DNA of 64,000 nt from NCBI GenBank assembly GCA_033030425.1, contig JAUFSD010000009.1:620001-684000 (forward strand). Direction: 5' to 3'. A program made the translations under genes and the position numbers. The notes below the pieces were generated by a model. The model ran no database searches and was not told the origin of the DNA. It saw only the letters and a list, made by a program, of their open reading frames with translations. Numbering within the stretch: position 1 is the first letter of the stretch; every line of letters begins with the position of its first letter. Shown piece after piece: positions 1-11,249 of this stretch. The DNA is from Verpa conica. Taxonomy: Eukaryota; Ascomycota; Pezizomycetes; Pezizales; Morchellaceae.

Positions 1-1867
1 ATTTTTCTACAAGAACCTTGCTCCCTGGTTCTGATTTTGGGGTACACGGGCTGCCACGCATGTCCTAATCTGAATACATAGCCTAATATGGAACCAGTAG
101 CAGCGAATAGAAAAGTAGAAGCGAGAAAATAGCTATGGGTCTTATGGATGTTTCAAAAAGCTTTGACTCAAAAGGCAATCATTCTGCCTTAGGAGTAGCT
201 AGATTGAAACAATTTCTTAGTAGTTGTAATAAAAAAATAGTGTCTTCTTGGTCTTCTAGAGACACTAGGGGCATACCTACGTAGGGCCTCCTCAAAGAGG
301 ACCTTTAGGGTGATATTTCTTATAGAGATATTGAGAGGGGCTTTGGGGTGCGTTCAAACCTTTGCTGATAGTTGATTACACTCAACCTTTGGGCATGTAT
401 AACCCTTTGTCTTGGTCATGATGATGCAATCCCCGTTATTTAGCGCATCGACCGTTTTTCCGTGTCATTATCGGTGGCTTTCGTAGTCTGCTATCCTATT
501 ATGATCCCCTCAATATTAGTATCAGCCTCTGGTTCCTTTAGCTTTTCCGCCTGTTTTACCGGCTTTATTGAGGCTTTCTTTGCTCATACGTTTACTGCCG
601 GCTATTTAAAGTTTGACATTGTTAGAGTCCAAGCTATCGTGAACCTGAATTTTATAAAGAATGGGTAGGAAAGAACGGTAAAACTGTAATATTAAATGTC
701 AGCATTGTAGCTTAAGAACTAGGGGTAGATGTATATTGAACTTCCATGTTTGATGAATCTAGGTACGAATCCGGTGTAGGTCCGATGACTCTGAGATGGA
801 TGACGAGAAATAACTGGGGTAGGTCATAATCGATATCGCAATGCATCTTAGGCACTGCGGTGCATGAAATAAGCACCTAAGTCTTTAGCCATCTGAGATT
901 TTAGTAGTAGATAATGGCTGTAATGATAGCCTTAGAGAGATGGATTGAACTGAGACCCATGTTATACATTAATTAAGTGTGATGAGTAATGTAGTATTTG
1001 TCTGGTGCGCTTGGTCGTAGTGAAGGTCTGATATGTGGGTGGTGTAATGGACCGAACGTCATTTGAGTTGCTTCACCAGTATTACATCATAACGCATCAC
1101 TCGATACTAATTGATAGTGTTATATACAAAAGTATTTGAGAGTACTAGGCTATAGGTTACAACTTCACGTTTGATATTTATACCCGGAGATAAAATATCA
1201 CTTAACTAAAAGAAAAGAAAAAAAAAGAGGTAAAGAGTAGAGATGCATAGGAGACTAAGGGAGAAAGCTAAATCGTGTGCTACCATGGGCCCTATATATG
1301 GCCCTATAATAGGATGCCTGAAGGGATTTTCAGGCCTCCCAAAGCCCCCTACATCACCTTACTGCTAGCAAGAGGCCTACTTCTATACTGGTCTTTGGTC
1401 TACATAATTTTAGTTCTATAGTATAGGAAAGTGGATTGTTTTTGGTCTAGTATTGATACGGTATTCTGGAGAGTGGCAGATTAAGTCAGCTGTATTATAG
1501 GAGTTTTTTCTAGCCTGATAGTACTGGTAGCTGAAAGTCATACTTTCCGAAACCATAGTAGTGAAAACACCCTCTACCCGCCATTATGTTTCAATATGTT
1601 TGATGCCCTCCCTAGGATGCTATATACGTATATTGGCAGTGCGATCTTGATAAATTTTGGTATCAATTCAGGCACTCAATTCCTAGGAATTACTTTTTAC
1701 AAGATCAGTGACCGCTATGAGTCAAGAGAAAAGCTATAAAATATATGGAGTGGGTGAGTACTGTAGTCTTGGCACTGGCTGCCTGGAATTGAGTCAACGT
1801 ATATATCTCTCGATACCTTCACCTTTCTCTACATACACAAGCGCATTGATACCGCAGACACACAAAC
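1..1867. other. Gene-less 5' region
   Basis: No convincing reading frame. The longest open frame (462-668) starts at GTG and has no recognisable domain. The sequence is AT-rich. A small hairpin-like stretch lies near 280-305. I see no tRNA, tandem array or transposase remnant. The last few hundred bases presumably hold the promoter and 5' leader of the F-box/ankyrin gene. Confidence 0.6.
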
Positions 1868-3229
1868 ATGTCTCTCCTTAGCTTGCCTAATGAGCTCCTC
1901 CTTCAAATCACTGGGTATCTCAAAACCGCTGGTGACCTCTACTCCCTCATCTGCTCGAACCGCCGTTTCAGCCTCCTCCTCACCAAGAACCTTCGTAGAT
2001 ATGCGTATAGCAAAGAACACACAATGTCCGCTCTCTTCTGTGCTGCCTCCATCGGGGACAGAAGAATGATTCGGTCCATCCTCGACCAAGGACCCCTAAC
2101 CATACTTCCCCCAATTATGGTACTCGAGTGTATCAATAGCAAAAGCAATAAACTCAATATGCAGATAGTCTACAATCCACTTGAGAGCTGCACAGACAGG
2201 ATCATCGATCGTATAATTGGACTAGGGGCCAGAATACGACTTAGGGATATGGGGAGTTTTCAGCTCGTACCGAAACTATTCACAGAACCTGAAATCTACG
2301 GAGCGTATCCGCCACTTCATTGGGCAGCTTTCAATAGTCATTTTCAGGTGGCTAGGAGGCTTCTCAATAGGGGTGCGGATATAAACGAAAAGGCTACTAT
2401 TCCCCCTATTAAGATGTGTAGGGATTGTGGTGTTTCCGGTCACTTGTTAGGTATAGAATACTCTTGCGTGGAGGCGTTTAGCGTAACGCCGTTGCATATT
2501 GCAGCTTATGTTGGAGATGAACGTACCGTGAAGCTTTTACTAGGGAGGGGGGCAGACATAGAGGCCGAGGCAATGCTAAAGAGGAGTACAATACATCTGG
2601 CGGCACGTATGGGATATGAGGGGGTGGTAGGGTTACTTATTGAGTATGGGGCGGACATTCATAAGCCTGGCGGACTGGGTTCGTCCCCGATTTTCGAAGC
2701 GATGACGTTTGGGCATTACGGTGTGGTCAAGCTGTTGTTGGAGAAGGGGGCAGACCCCAATCTCACTAGGAGGGATATAACTCTCGGCAGAAGTAGGAAC
2801 ACCCTGCTGCATTGCCTTTTAGGTGATTCCGGTATTTATTGGCCCGCCAAGAGGAAAGAAATGTTGGAATTATTGTTGCAGCATGGGGCCGATCCTACTA
2901 TCAGGGGTAGTTCCTGGAGGAGCGTTAAGGATATAGCACAGGCACGGGGGGATACATATTTTTTACGTGTATTAGCAGATAGGTCTAGGGGGAGCGTTGA
3001 TGATATAGTACAGAAACAGAGGGATACAGATTTGATAGGTGTATTAGTGGAGTATCCGCCGCATGAAGTAGGGGTTTCAGAGCCTAACCCGCGCGTGCGG
3101 AGAAAGAGGCGGGGTATTAGGGTGTGGGGGGTTAGGCGGTGGTATTGCCTGGCGCAGGTGCTGGCAGTGCGGCGTTTTGTAGGATTGTTCAAGTCTCTAG
3201 GTTCTATGTTGAATAGGAATAAGAAATGA
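1868..3229 (+). CDS. F-box/ankyrin-repeat protein
   Basis: Intronless gene for 453 residues, starting at the first ATG of the frame. Residues 1-45 form an F-box-like segment with an LPNELLLQI core, the part that in this family binds Skp1 in SCF ubiquitin ligases. About five ankyrin repeats follow (roughly 147-175, 205-235, 238-268, 270-300, 311-345) with typical PLHxAA and LLxxGAD motifs; they would bind the substrate. Between repeats one and two is an insert of about 30 residues containing Cys-x2-Cys and two nearby His/Cys residues. Residues about 351-372 and 375-396 are an imperfect 24-residue tandem duplication, also visible in the DNA with a 72-bp period. The C-terminus is Arg/Lys-rich. 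Substrate and pathway are unknown. The fold call is firm; the ubiquitin-ligase role is inferred from the domains. Confidence 0.85.
   Translation: MSLLSLPNELLLQITGYLKTAGDLYSLICSNRRFSLLLTKNLRRYAYSKEHTMSALFCAASIGDRRMIRSILDQGPLTILPPIMVLECINSKSNKLNMQIVYNPLESCTDRIIDRIIGLGARIRLRDMGSFQLVPKLFTEPEIYGAYPPLHWAAFNSHFQVARRLLNRGADINEKATIPPIKMCRDCGVSGHLLGIEYSCVEAFSVTPLHIAAYVGDERTVKLLLGRGADIEAEAMLKRSTIHLAARMGYEGVVGLLIEYGADIHKPGGLGSSPIFEAMTFGHYGVVKLLLEKGADPNLTRRDITLGRSRNTLLHCLLGDSGIYWPAKRKEMLELLLQHGADPTIRGSSWRSVKDIAQARGDTYFLRVLADRSRGSVDDIVQKQRDTDLIGVLVEYPPHEVGVSEPNPRVRRKRRGIRVWGVRRWYCLAQVLAVRRFVGLFKSLGSMLNRNKK
2919..3062 (+). repeat. 72-bp imperfect tandem duplication inside the ankyrin gene
   Basis: Two adjacent 72-bp units, each containing GGAGCGTT followed by a GATATAG.ACAG block, GGGATACA and TGTATTAG. 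The second AGCGTT lies exactly 72 bases after the first (2921 and 2993). The frame is kept and adds 24 residues after the last ankyrin repeat. Confidence 0.75.
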
Positions 3230-3738
3230 GAGGGATTTTGTCTAAAGTGTGATCTCGATATTATCTCCTTCCGAATATACCTACATGTAGTTACATCCTG
3301 GTAGTCTTTGAGCTTCATAGTTTATCACTCAATAGCCCTTACCACCATTTGTTTACCCGGTACTATCCCCCTAAAGAGCTTGAGTACAAAAGCCATCCAT
3401 AAATCAAACTCAGCCAAAGCGCCAAGACCACCAAATATCTAAATTCCTAAATACCATAAGCCATAAAATCAACCCAAATAAGGCTAGGCCAAAGATCTCC
3501 TTCAATTTCCAATTGTTCTAGAACAAGAAGACTTTCTTCGTAGATATGCGGGATTTGAGGCACTTCAAGTGCCTCAACCCGGTATCCCGGCACAGGGCGC
3601 ACGGTCCAAGCGCAAAGAAACCAGATCTCTTCACCACACCTCAAAAACCCACACCTGAACCTCAAACCTCGAACCTCTCCAGCAACAACCAAACCCTCCC
3701 TCCCCCTCCCTCTCCCCCAAAAACACAACAAACACAAA

Positions 3739-4131
3739 ATGGAAGCTCTCACCACATTCCTTCGTACACATGTTCTGCAGCACGATAACACGATTCTGTT
3801 CCTCGGGCGGACATACAAACCCACGGACGTGCTACGGATGGTTATAATTATCGGCGGATACCTTCTCCTGCGCCCCTACATCCTCAAGATGCAAGCAAAG
3901 TTTCAAGAAAACGATCACGCGCGTGAAGTCGATCCGACCGAGGAGTCTAGTCATTCGGCGATGGCGGCGAGGAGGAGGCCGGCTGGCGAGGAGAGCGATG
4001 ATGAAGATGATGATGGCTGGGGAGCGAAGTTGAGGCGACGACGGAGGGCGGAGGCCGCGGAGAAAGCGAGGTTGTTGGAGGAGGAGAATGACAGCGATGA
4101 CGAAATTGCGGAGTATTTGGATAAGGAGTAA
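3739..4131 (+). CDS. PGA2: Pga2-family ER trafficking protein
   Basis: Intronless, 130 residues; the yeast protein has almost the same length. One hydrophobic segment at about residues 33-52 (VLRMVIIIGGYLLLRPYIL) is followed by a charged, acidic/basic C-terminal tail typical of the PGA2 (DUF1531) family. Yeast Pga2 is an ER/nuclear-envelope membrane protein needed for maturation of Gas1 and alkaline phosphatase. The tail is rich in Glu, Asp and Arg (RRRRRAEAAEKARLLEEEN) and probably forms a short coiled coil on the cytosolic side. The gene converges on ORC1, with 221 bp between the stop codons. The family call rests on the TM position, length and tail composition. Confidence 0.8.
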   Translation: MEALTTFLRTHVLQHDNTILFLGRTYKPTDVLRMVIIIGGYLLLRPYILKMQAKFQENDHAREVDPTEESSHSAMAARRRPAGEESDDEDDDGWGAKLRRRRRAEAAEKARLLEEENDSDDEIAEYLDKE

Positions 4132-4352
4132 TTTTTAGAGGGGGATATGTTAATAGTAATGCAGGCGCGTCGGGAAAAATGGAGTTTTTAGAGGTTTCGC
4201 ACTGGTATCATTAACTATGCCATGCTGAAGGAAAAATATATAACAAAATAATACTACTAGTACACTCCGAGCGCAATCCGTGAAAAAAGACAATTCCATA
4301 ATCTACATGTAGCATCCATTATCTCCACCGGTTCTCATCACAACCTCTTACT

Positions 4353-6793
4353 CTATCCCGCCCTCCCTACAACAGCCCCAATATCTTTATCATCCCTCAA
4401 AGCCCCCTTCACCTCCTCTTCCCCTACCAAAAACCTTACTCTACCCCCACCTCCACCCTTCTTCTCAACTCCGACTACCCCCGCCTCCACCAAGCCCTTT
4501 ACCGCGCCCTCAATCCCACCCACCCTCGCCCCACCCCCCAATTCCTCTACTCCAACCTCTTGAATCTTCACTATCCTCCCCGCCTCGTCCAACACATCCC
4601 TAAGCACACTCTCCCCTACTCCACTCCTCCTACACCTCACCAACAGCGCCACCAAAAAGACCTTCGAAGCCAACGGACAGGTCTTCAAATATACCTGCAG
4701 GGGCGAGCTCGTAGCCTCTAAGATAGCCTGCCTAACAATTGCAATCGTAACCCTTCCACCGGCCTTCAAACCGCCTCCATTCGCATCAGCCTGCATCCCC
4801 ATCTTTCCACTCCGTCTATCCGGCGCTTCATTCTCTTCATTCCCAGTAACAATAGGTGCATACTCGACAATCTCAACAGCTCTTCTACAGATATCAAGCG
4901 CTCTCCTAGCATCACCAGAAACCGCCGCAACCTTTCTCGACGCAAACTGCACTGCATCTGGGTCCACTATATCCCCCGGAACCCCCTCAAGACGGGATTG
5001 AATAATCGTCATAAGCTGGCTATGCGTGTACCCGGGAAACGTTATTCTCGTCAGTCCCAACCGCGAACTAATCTTATTCGAGAGCGTTCGTTCGGGAAGA
5101 TCCATCGTGTTTGCGACAGCAAGGACAATAAGTCTTGAGTAGCGACCCCCGGGCCAATTGAAGAAGTTGTACATAACTCCTTGGCCCTTCGTCACCAACT
5201 GATCCAGCTCATCCATGAGTACGACACAAGGCACACGTCTTGGGCTCGGTGTGCTGAATTCCGATCCGAGGAGGCCCAGGGCTTGGGATGGTGAGACTCT
5301 GTCGCCTTTGATGGCTTCCCAGAGGAGGGAATAGCTCTGGTGAGGGTCGGTCACTTTCATTCCATTGATCTCAACGAATGTAAAGTCGTCGAGTTCTTCG
5401 AGAGCGACGAGGTGCTGGAGTTGAGTGATGACTTCGCGGACAGTAGCGGTCTTGCCGGTACCTGGTGTGCCGGAGATGTAGATGCAGGAGCCGGTGCCTT
5501 CGGTGATGGCGGCGGAGAGGTGGGAGTATACTTCATTGAATTCTGCCTCGCGACATGGTAATGATGAAGGAAGGGTAGAAACGTGGAGGCGGTGTCGTGC
5601 GAGGGCGTAGGGTGTGGATAGGTGGGTTGCGGGAGAGAGGGTACGTGTGCTGAGGGGGGTAAAGAGGAGTGGTTTCTTGATTGTAATTTTGCGATGTGTC
5701 GGTGTGGTGAACTTCCGCGCAGAAGTAGGAGTCTTTCGGGTTGGTGTTGAAAAGGTCGAGTTCTTGCGCTTCTTGCTGGGTGTTCTCGGAGCTTTACTGC
5801 GACGGCTGAAGTTTACATCGTTGAGGTCAAAGTCGTCCTCGACCTCAGACTCTTCAAGGATCGTATCCACGGTGCCCTCGCGCGAGAAGTCGGGGTCTTT
5901 GTCCGAGTCGTCAGGATCCGAATTCGGGGTCTCTCTACGCCGGCGTTTTGCACGGCGACCGCCCTCGGGCTTGCTGTCGGCAGCATGTTTGGTTGCCTTT
6001 TTCCGGGTGGCTTTTGTGCCTTTGCGGACCAGCTCGCCGACAGCGAAGATGTCTGTGTCCCGGCCCTTGTAGAGCTCGTCCCAGTTGAACTCGGGCGTGT
6101 AGGTTGCAGTCCGGGGGTTACAGCCACGGCGACAGACAAAGACTTTGCCGTACTCGCGGGACTTCTTAAGGACGCCGGTGGGGTATTTGAGCTTGAATTG
6201 GGGAGGAGAGAGGATTGTTGCGCGGCCATTGATGGATGAGAGGGGACAGAAATTGTAGGACGGGTTTATGTAGAGTTCATTCTTGGTGATAGTTAGTATA
6301 ACTCGTGGCCCAGGCAAGACTTCAAGGTAAATAAACAAAAAATACTCACAGGTAAATAATCCATCCGCTTCTTCTCTTTATTCTTTACCTCAAACTCTGT
6401 CGAAAACCACATAACATTCGCCACCATCTCCATCCCTCCGCCCTCCTCTTGCCTCTTCTCTTCCTCCTTGAATTCGCAAATCATCCCGACATAGGCCTCC
6501 CCCTGCAGGCCCTCCCCCTTGATAAAAACACAGTCCCCAATGCCCACATCAAAATTACCCATTCGCGCACCTATTATTTCCCTCTTCTTCCCATTTATAG
6601 TATCACGACCAACCTGATCGAAAGTATCCGGCTCAGCGCTATAGACCCACTCCCACGGAATATCCTCATCCCCGAGCTCGTCATCCGAGTCTTCACGGAC
6701 CACACCACGAAGCAACTTCCGTGCGCGGGAGATTGAATTATGTTTTCGCGCAGAGGGAGCAATAGTAGTACTTGGAATTGTTGACGCAGGCAT
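4353..6793 (-). CDS. ORC1: Origin recognition complex subunit 1
   Basis: Two exons: 6793-6350 and 6281-4353. The 68-bp intron has GTGAGT, an ACTAAC branch point and a CAAG acceptor, and is phase 0. The product is about 790 residues. A BAH domain covers about residues 45-215 (it binds nucleosomes in this family) and spans the splice junction. A basic, Ser/Thr-Pro-rich disordered linker follows. The AAA+ ATPase domain has Walker A GTPGTGKT (about 419-426) and Walker B VVLMDELDQ (about 501-509). A winged-helix C-terminus is expected. Orc1 is the ATP-binding subunit that loads MCM helicase at replication origins. The start is the ATG at 6793; a longer open frame upstream lacks conservation. It is divergent from NSA2, with 259 bp between the start codons. 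Confidence 0.95.
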
Positions 6794-7052
6794 TTTGTGT
6801 TGAAAAAGTAAACAAAAGGCAACAAACAAGTTGATGGGGGGGGAAATGAGAAATGCAACCAGTTCAGGGGGAAGACGCGTATTGTTAGGGACGCTTAAGT
6901 GTGTTGCCAAGTAAGTCACGTGTTTGTGCGCTTTGCCAAGATTTCACGGAAAACTTTCTGATGTTGGACGACAGGTGAGAGACTGTCTACTACCCCCCCC
7001 CCCCCCCACTACAACTTACTACTATACTTGATTCTGTACAAATACAACAACA
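6794..7052. promoter_or_regulatory. Divergent ORC1/NSA2 promoter region
   Basis: 259 bp between two outward-facing start codons, so both promoters must lie here or overlap. It contains a run of 15 cytosines (6993-7007). Such poly(dC):poly(dG) tracts disfavour nucleosomes, but a promoter role here is inference. No other motif stands out. Confidence 0.5.
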
Positions 7053-8011
7053 ATGCCTCAGAACGAGTATATCGAGCGCTGGCAGAAGCTCCACGGGAAG
7101 AGGTAGACTCTCTCTCTTTAAATTAACAAGTTGAACATGCGCTAACAAACCCTAGACTCGACCACGACGAGCGAAAGTACACCACCCAGTCCAAATCCCA
7201 TCCACCCCCATAACTAACCCCTCATTTCACAGACGTAAACGCCTCGCCCGTGAAGGTCACAAGCAATCCCAAAATGCTCAAAAATTCATCGGCCTGCGCG
7301 CCAAACTGTACGCCAAAAAGCGGCATGCGGAGAAGATCCAGATGAAAAAGACACTCAAGCAGCACGAGCAAAAGAACGTCAAATCAGATGGTCCCAGCGA
7401 GCCCTCCACGAACCCGCTGCCGCCGTACTTGCTCGACCGCTCACAGCCTACCAATGCAAAGGCTCTCTCGACGGCGATTAAGCAGAAGCGTGCTGAGAAG
7501 GCTGCAAAGTTTAGTGTGCCGCTGCCGAAGGTGAGGGGGATTAGTGAGGAGGAGATGTTTAAAGTTGTAAAGACTGGGAAGAAGACGGCAAAGAAGGGGT
7601 GGAAGAGGGTTATCACCAAACCGACTTTTGGTAAGCTGTCTTTTTTTTTTACGCGGAGGAGGGGGGGGTTTCTGGTAGTGGTGGTATTAATTTGATTGTG
7701 GTGTAGTTGGGAGTGACTTTACTCGTCGCCCGGTCAAGTATGAGCGCTTCATCCGTCCCATGGGTCTCCGCTACAAAAAGGCAAATGTTACCCACCCTGA
7801 GCTTGGTGTCACAGTCCAGCTCCCACTTCTATCTGTTAAGAAGAACCCACAGAGCCCTATGTACACCCAGCTTGGTGTCTTGACGAAGGGTACTATCATT
7901 GAGGTTAACGTATCTGAGTTGGGTATGGTCACTGCAAGCGGTAAGGTTGTGTGGGGTAGATGGGCACAGATTACTAATAACCCGGAGAATGATGGATGTG
8001 TCAATGCGTGA
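7053..8011 (+). CDS. NSA2: Ribosome biogenesis protein Nsa2
   Basis: Four exons: 7053-7102, 7156-7176, 7233-7630 and 7707-8011, giving 257 residues (yeast Nsa2 has 261). The joined N-terminus reads [17 protein letters not shown] then [15 protein letters not shown], matching the family. The C-terminal half is the eS8-like fold with [20 protein letters not shown] and ends in [11 protein letters not shown]. Nsa2 is a nucleolar/nuclear factor on pre-60S particles needed for 27SB rRNA processing and later release to the cytoplasm. Exon 2 is only 21 nt. The acceptor of exon 4 restores the expected KPTFVGSDFTR. It converges with the tyrosyl-tRNA synthetase gene. Confidence 0.95.
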
Positions 8012-8276
8012 GTTATCCCCTCACTGAGAGTGGTCTTAAGACGGTAGCTAACTGGGTGAAATCAGTGTCTTGTTGGTGTAAATAATACATAGACGGATGG
8101 ATAGATTTGGGAACAGCTGAAATGCCGTCAACGCTTTATTTGTTATTTTAGGTATCAAAGATAATGGAGTTTTTTGCTTTTAACCCGAGATAAATATATA
8201 CATGAGCGCTCTAAGATGGTAATATACAAACTGCCCTACCAAATATTGTACGAAGAAGGTATCTAAGAGAGCCCAT

Positions 8277-9940
8277 CTAAACAACCCTCACTACACAAAA
8301 CTTCCCCTTTCCAAACCTCACCAATAACACCTCCCTATCCACCAGCCATTTCTCCTCCACCTTTGACTTGGTATCCACCACCTTCTCACTACCTAGGCCC
8401 ACATACAACCCCCCACCTCTGACCACATTATCCGCCTCACCCTTACTCTTACATATTCCTATCCTCCTCGCCACCTTTGTTACAAGCTCCCCCACCACCT
8501 CTCCCCTCGGCACCTCCACAACCCCACCAAGCCCCAATATATCTTTCGCCGAAAACTTGGCTGTCTCACCCGGCGCCGGAAACAGTAACTTCGTCTGCAT
8601 CCATGCCCTCGTAGCCTCTACCGGCCCATGAATAAGTGTTACTACCTCTCGGGCTAGTAAATGCTGCGCCTGCCGCTTCTCAGGACTTGCGGAATGTTCT
8701 ATAAGCACAGAGGCCACCGTGGGGAGCGGAATAAGGGTAAACATTTTAAGGTGACGCCCAACAACATCGTCAGGGAGGCGGACAAAGAACTGGTAGAGTT
8801 CATATGGGGATGTGAGAGTTGGGTCGAGCCAAACTGCGTTACCAGCTGATTTACCGAATTTGGCGCCTGAAGGAGTCGTGAGGAGGGGGACGGTAAGGCC
8901 ATAGGCAGGGTCAAATTTGGTTGTATTATCTACAGAGGATACGGGGGATGTAGAGGTGGTGGTCGTGGTAGAGGATCGGAGTTTTGTAATCAGGTCGATT
9001 CCGGCGGTTATATTGCCGAATTGATCATTTCCACCAATCTAGAGGAATTAGAACAGTTAGAGATCATGGAGGGTGTTTTTACCTGAAGACGGCAGTTTTT
9101 GTGATTGTGTAGATGCCAGAAATCGTAGCTCTGGAGGAGCTGGTACGTAAACTCAGCGAAATTGATGCCCTGTCCGGTCGTCATCCGTCCCTTCACACTA
9201 TCCCATACCATCAGCCCCTCCTCCAAATTCAGGAAACCAGGCCTACCTCTCCCTCGCCAGCATCTGGCTAACCCTAACATGTCTCCCCACCGTACTTAAA
9301 AACTCTACAAATCCCAACCCTTCCAACCACTCTCCATTCGTTACTAGCTCCCTCTTCCCTAATTCTTCCTTGGTATACCCTCGTTCTAATGCATACTTTT
9401 GTCCGGCTTCGAAGAAATTATCAATCTGCCGCCAGATGGAGTCAAACGAATTTTGCAGCCGTATTGATTCCATCGAGTCACGCTCTGTAGTCCTCCCTGA
9501 GGGATCCCCAACTGATGCTGTAGCTTTACCAATCTCCCGTTTGTCAGTAAAGAATGTGCAGTGGGGGATGGTGACATACGACTGCGATTGAGTGATGTCC
9601 ATTGAGATAGAAATGCAGTAAGTTCATAAGAGGGAGGAGATGCCCAACGTGGAGAGAGCTAGCGGTTGGGTCTACTCCTGCATAGGTGGTTATAGGAGCA
9701 GATTCAACTAGCCTATCGAGATCGCCAGCTACACTATGAGTATGTTAGTATTACATTTTTGCAAGATGGGACCTGTTTTACGCACCCTGTAACGGTCTCG
9801 ACGAGCTCTCTTTCTTGGAGATGCTGGAGAAGTGTATGGGGCTTAATGATATGAGCTGAGAATGGTCTCCGGGGTACAGCTCGGGTACGTATAAGGGACC
9901 GGAGGAGCAGAGTGGCTGGTCTGGTGATTGCTAGAGGCAT
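8277..9940 (-). CDS. MSY1: Mitochondrial tyrosyl-tRNA synthetase
   Basis: Five exons: 9940-9786, 9733-9580, 9533-9247, 9197-9083 and 9038-8277; introns are 44-52 bp. The product is 490 residues; yeast Msy1 is about the same. The N-terminus is Arg-rich and lacks acids (RPATLLLRSLIRTRAVPRR), as in a mitochondrial targeting peptide. Class I signatures are present: a HIGH-like HVGH in SLHVGHLLPLM, the tyrosine/tRNA site GGNDQFGNITAG, and a KMSKS-like KFGKS in AKFGKSAGNAVWLD. A C-terminal S4-like anticodon region follows. The enzyme charges mitochondrial tRNA-Tyr. Splices were chosen to restore VDPTASSLHVGH, ATASVGDPSGRTTERD and MLARESVKGRM. In some Pezizomycotina this enzyme also helps splice group I introns; I cannot judge that here. 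Confidence 0.93.
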
Positions 9941-10532
9941 TACGGGAGCAGTGGCCTTTTAAATAAAATTAACAATAAGATTCCCAAAGTAAATAAGGAC
10001 ACATTGATGGGGCTTACCTGTGTTTAACCCAGTACTGAATTTCTTGACAAAATTGTAAAGGTTATGAGATGGTTATGGTGGGGAGCAGAGCCTCAATTTT
10101 TGTAGATCGTGAATGCCAAGACAAGATAGCAAATGTGGGGGCCGAGTGATATGAAAGGTAAAAATAAAATGCATTAGGTTTTTCAAGATTTATTTATAGA
10201 GTTTTCTTAGTTTTTTTTTGTTTTTAGATAGATATTCACTACATAAGCACCTGCTAAAACACCTCTATACAGATCTTCGAACGCAAGCTCATTTACCCCC
10301 AAGGACCGTCAACAAAAGGACTTTACACTCTGTAGCATAGATGGCCCTCGTTGACGATCTTGGGGTTTTCGTCTCTCTCTACGCCTTTATATCTACGCCA
10401 TTATATGTCTAAATTCTCGATCCAGTCTATACCCTTACCCCTTTCTACCATTACCTCCTCATACATCCTTACCTCCACCTGCGCCTTCGCCCCCTTCTAC
10501 ATCTCGCAATTACCAGATTTCGCCGACCCGAC
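9941..10532. other. Intergenic region without a supported gene
   Basis: AT-rich. A short frame at 10351-10545 starts with TTG and lacks any domain. An ATG at 10341 gives only 23 codons. Nothing convincing is seen. Confidence 0.5.
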
Positions 10533-11237
10533 CTACAAGCCGTGAAACACCACAAACAGCCGCTCACACATGATAGCTCGTCTTGTTGGTGCTCGTGGTT
10601 TTAGAGCAGCAAATTGCCTCAGAGTCTTGAGATGAGCTCCAGTGAAGTCAAGGTAGAAGTTGGCTTCAGCGAATCGAGCAGTCAGACGAATGTGACTATT
10701 CGAAACAATATCAACTTCAGCCTTGATATCACTGGCATTGGCAACCCCGCCAAGGAGGCGGGGGTAACTCCATGCAAAGCATCGATATATCATCTGAAGG
10801 AGCTTACTAGCGCTCCATGTGACGTTAAAGCGTGCCCTTGGTAAAAATTGAGCTGAGTGTAACTCGGTCTGTGATGTGGTGTTTCCCGGCTTGTGGGGGA
10901 TCGGTGGAATCTGGTAATTGCGAGGTGTAGAAGGAGGGGGAAGCGTAGGAGCAGATGAATATAAAAGGAGGTTGTAGAAAGGGGTGAGGCCATAGAAGGG
11001 ACGTAGAAGTAGATGGACTCGTAATGAGAACATCGAGGGCCCCGGTGGCGGCGGAGGAGGGGAATTAGTGCCGCTCCCACATAACCTATTCGGCTTCGAC
11101 TGCTCTGGGGCTAACGGCGTATTTCGTAGGACCCCTGAATGACCACTCTCCGGGCGGTTTAGCTTTGCTAAAGGAATTGTCCCGATAATTGACTGCCGGT
11201 ATTCCGAATTTGTTTCCGCTTCGAAAGAGGGTGACAT
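10533..11237 (-). CDS. Hypothetical ORF, doubtful
   Basis: An open frame of 234 codons from the ATG at 11237. I recognise no family. It has a Pro-rich stretch (PPPPPPGPS), a short hydrophobic patch and no clear repeats. Its composition is not clearly protein-like. The region is GC-richer than its flanks, which makes a long chance frame likelier. Possible acceptor-like bases precede the ATG, so an upstream exon cannot be excluded. It could be a lineage-specific gene, a relic or noise. Confidence 0.3.
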   Translation of the reverse strand: MSPSFEAETNSEYRQSIIGTIPLAKLNRPESGHSGVLRNTPLAPEQSKPNRLCGSGTNSPPPPPPGPSMFSLRVHLLLRPFYGLTPFYNLLLYSSAPTLPPPSTPRNYQIPPIPHKPGNTTSQTELHSAQFLPRARFNVTWSASKLLQMIYRCFAWSYPRLLGGVANASDIKAEVDIVSNSHIRLTARFAEANFYLDFTGAHLKTLRQFAALKPRAPTRRAIMCERLFVVFHGL

Positions 11238-11249
11238 CTTGAACAATTT

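Noticed and set aside
10351..10545. 64-codon plus-strand frame
   Set aside because: TTG start, no domain, and composition typical of a C/T-rich noncoding stretch.
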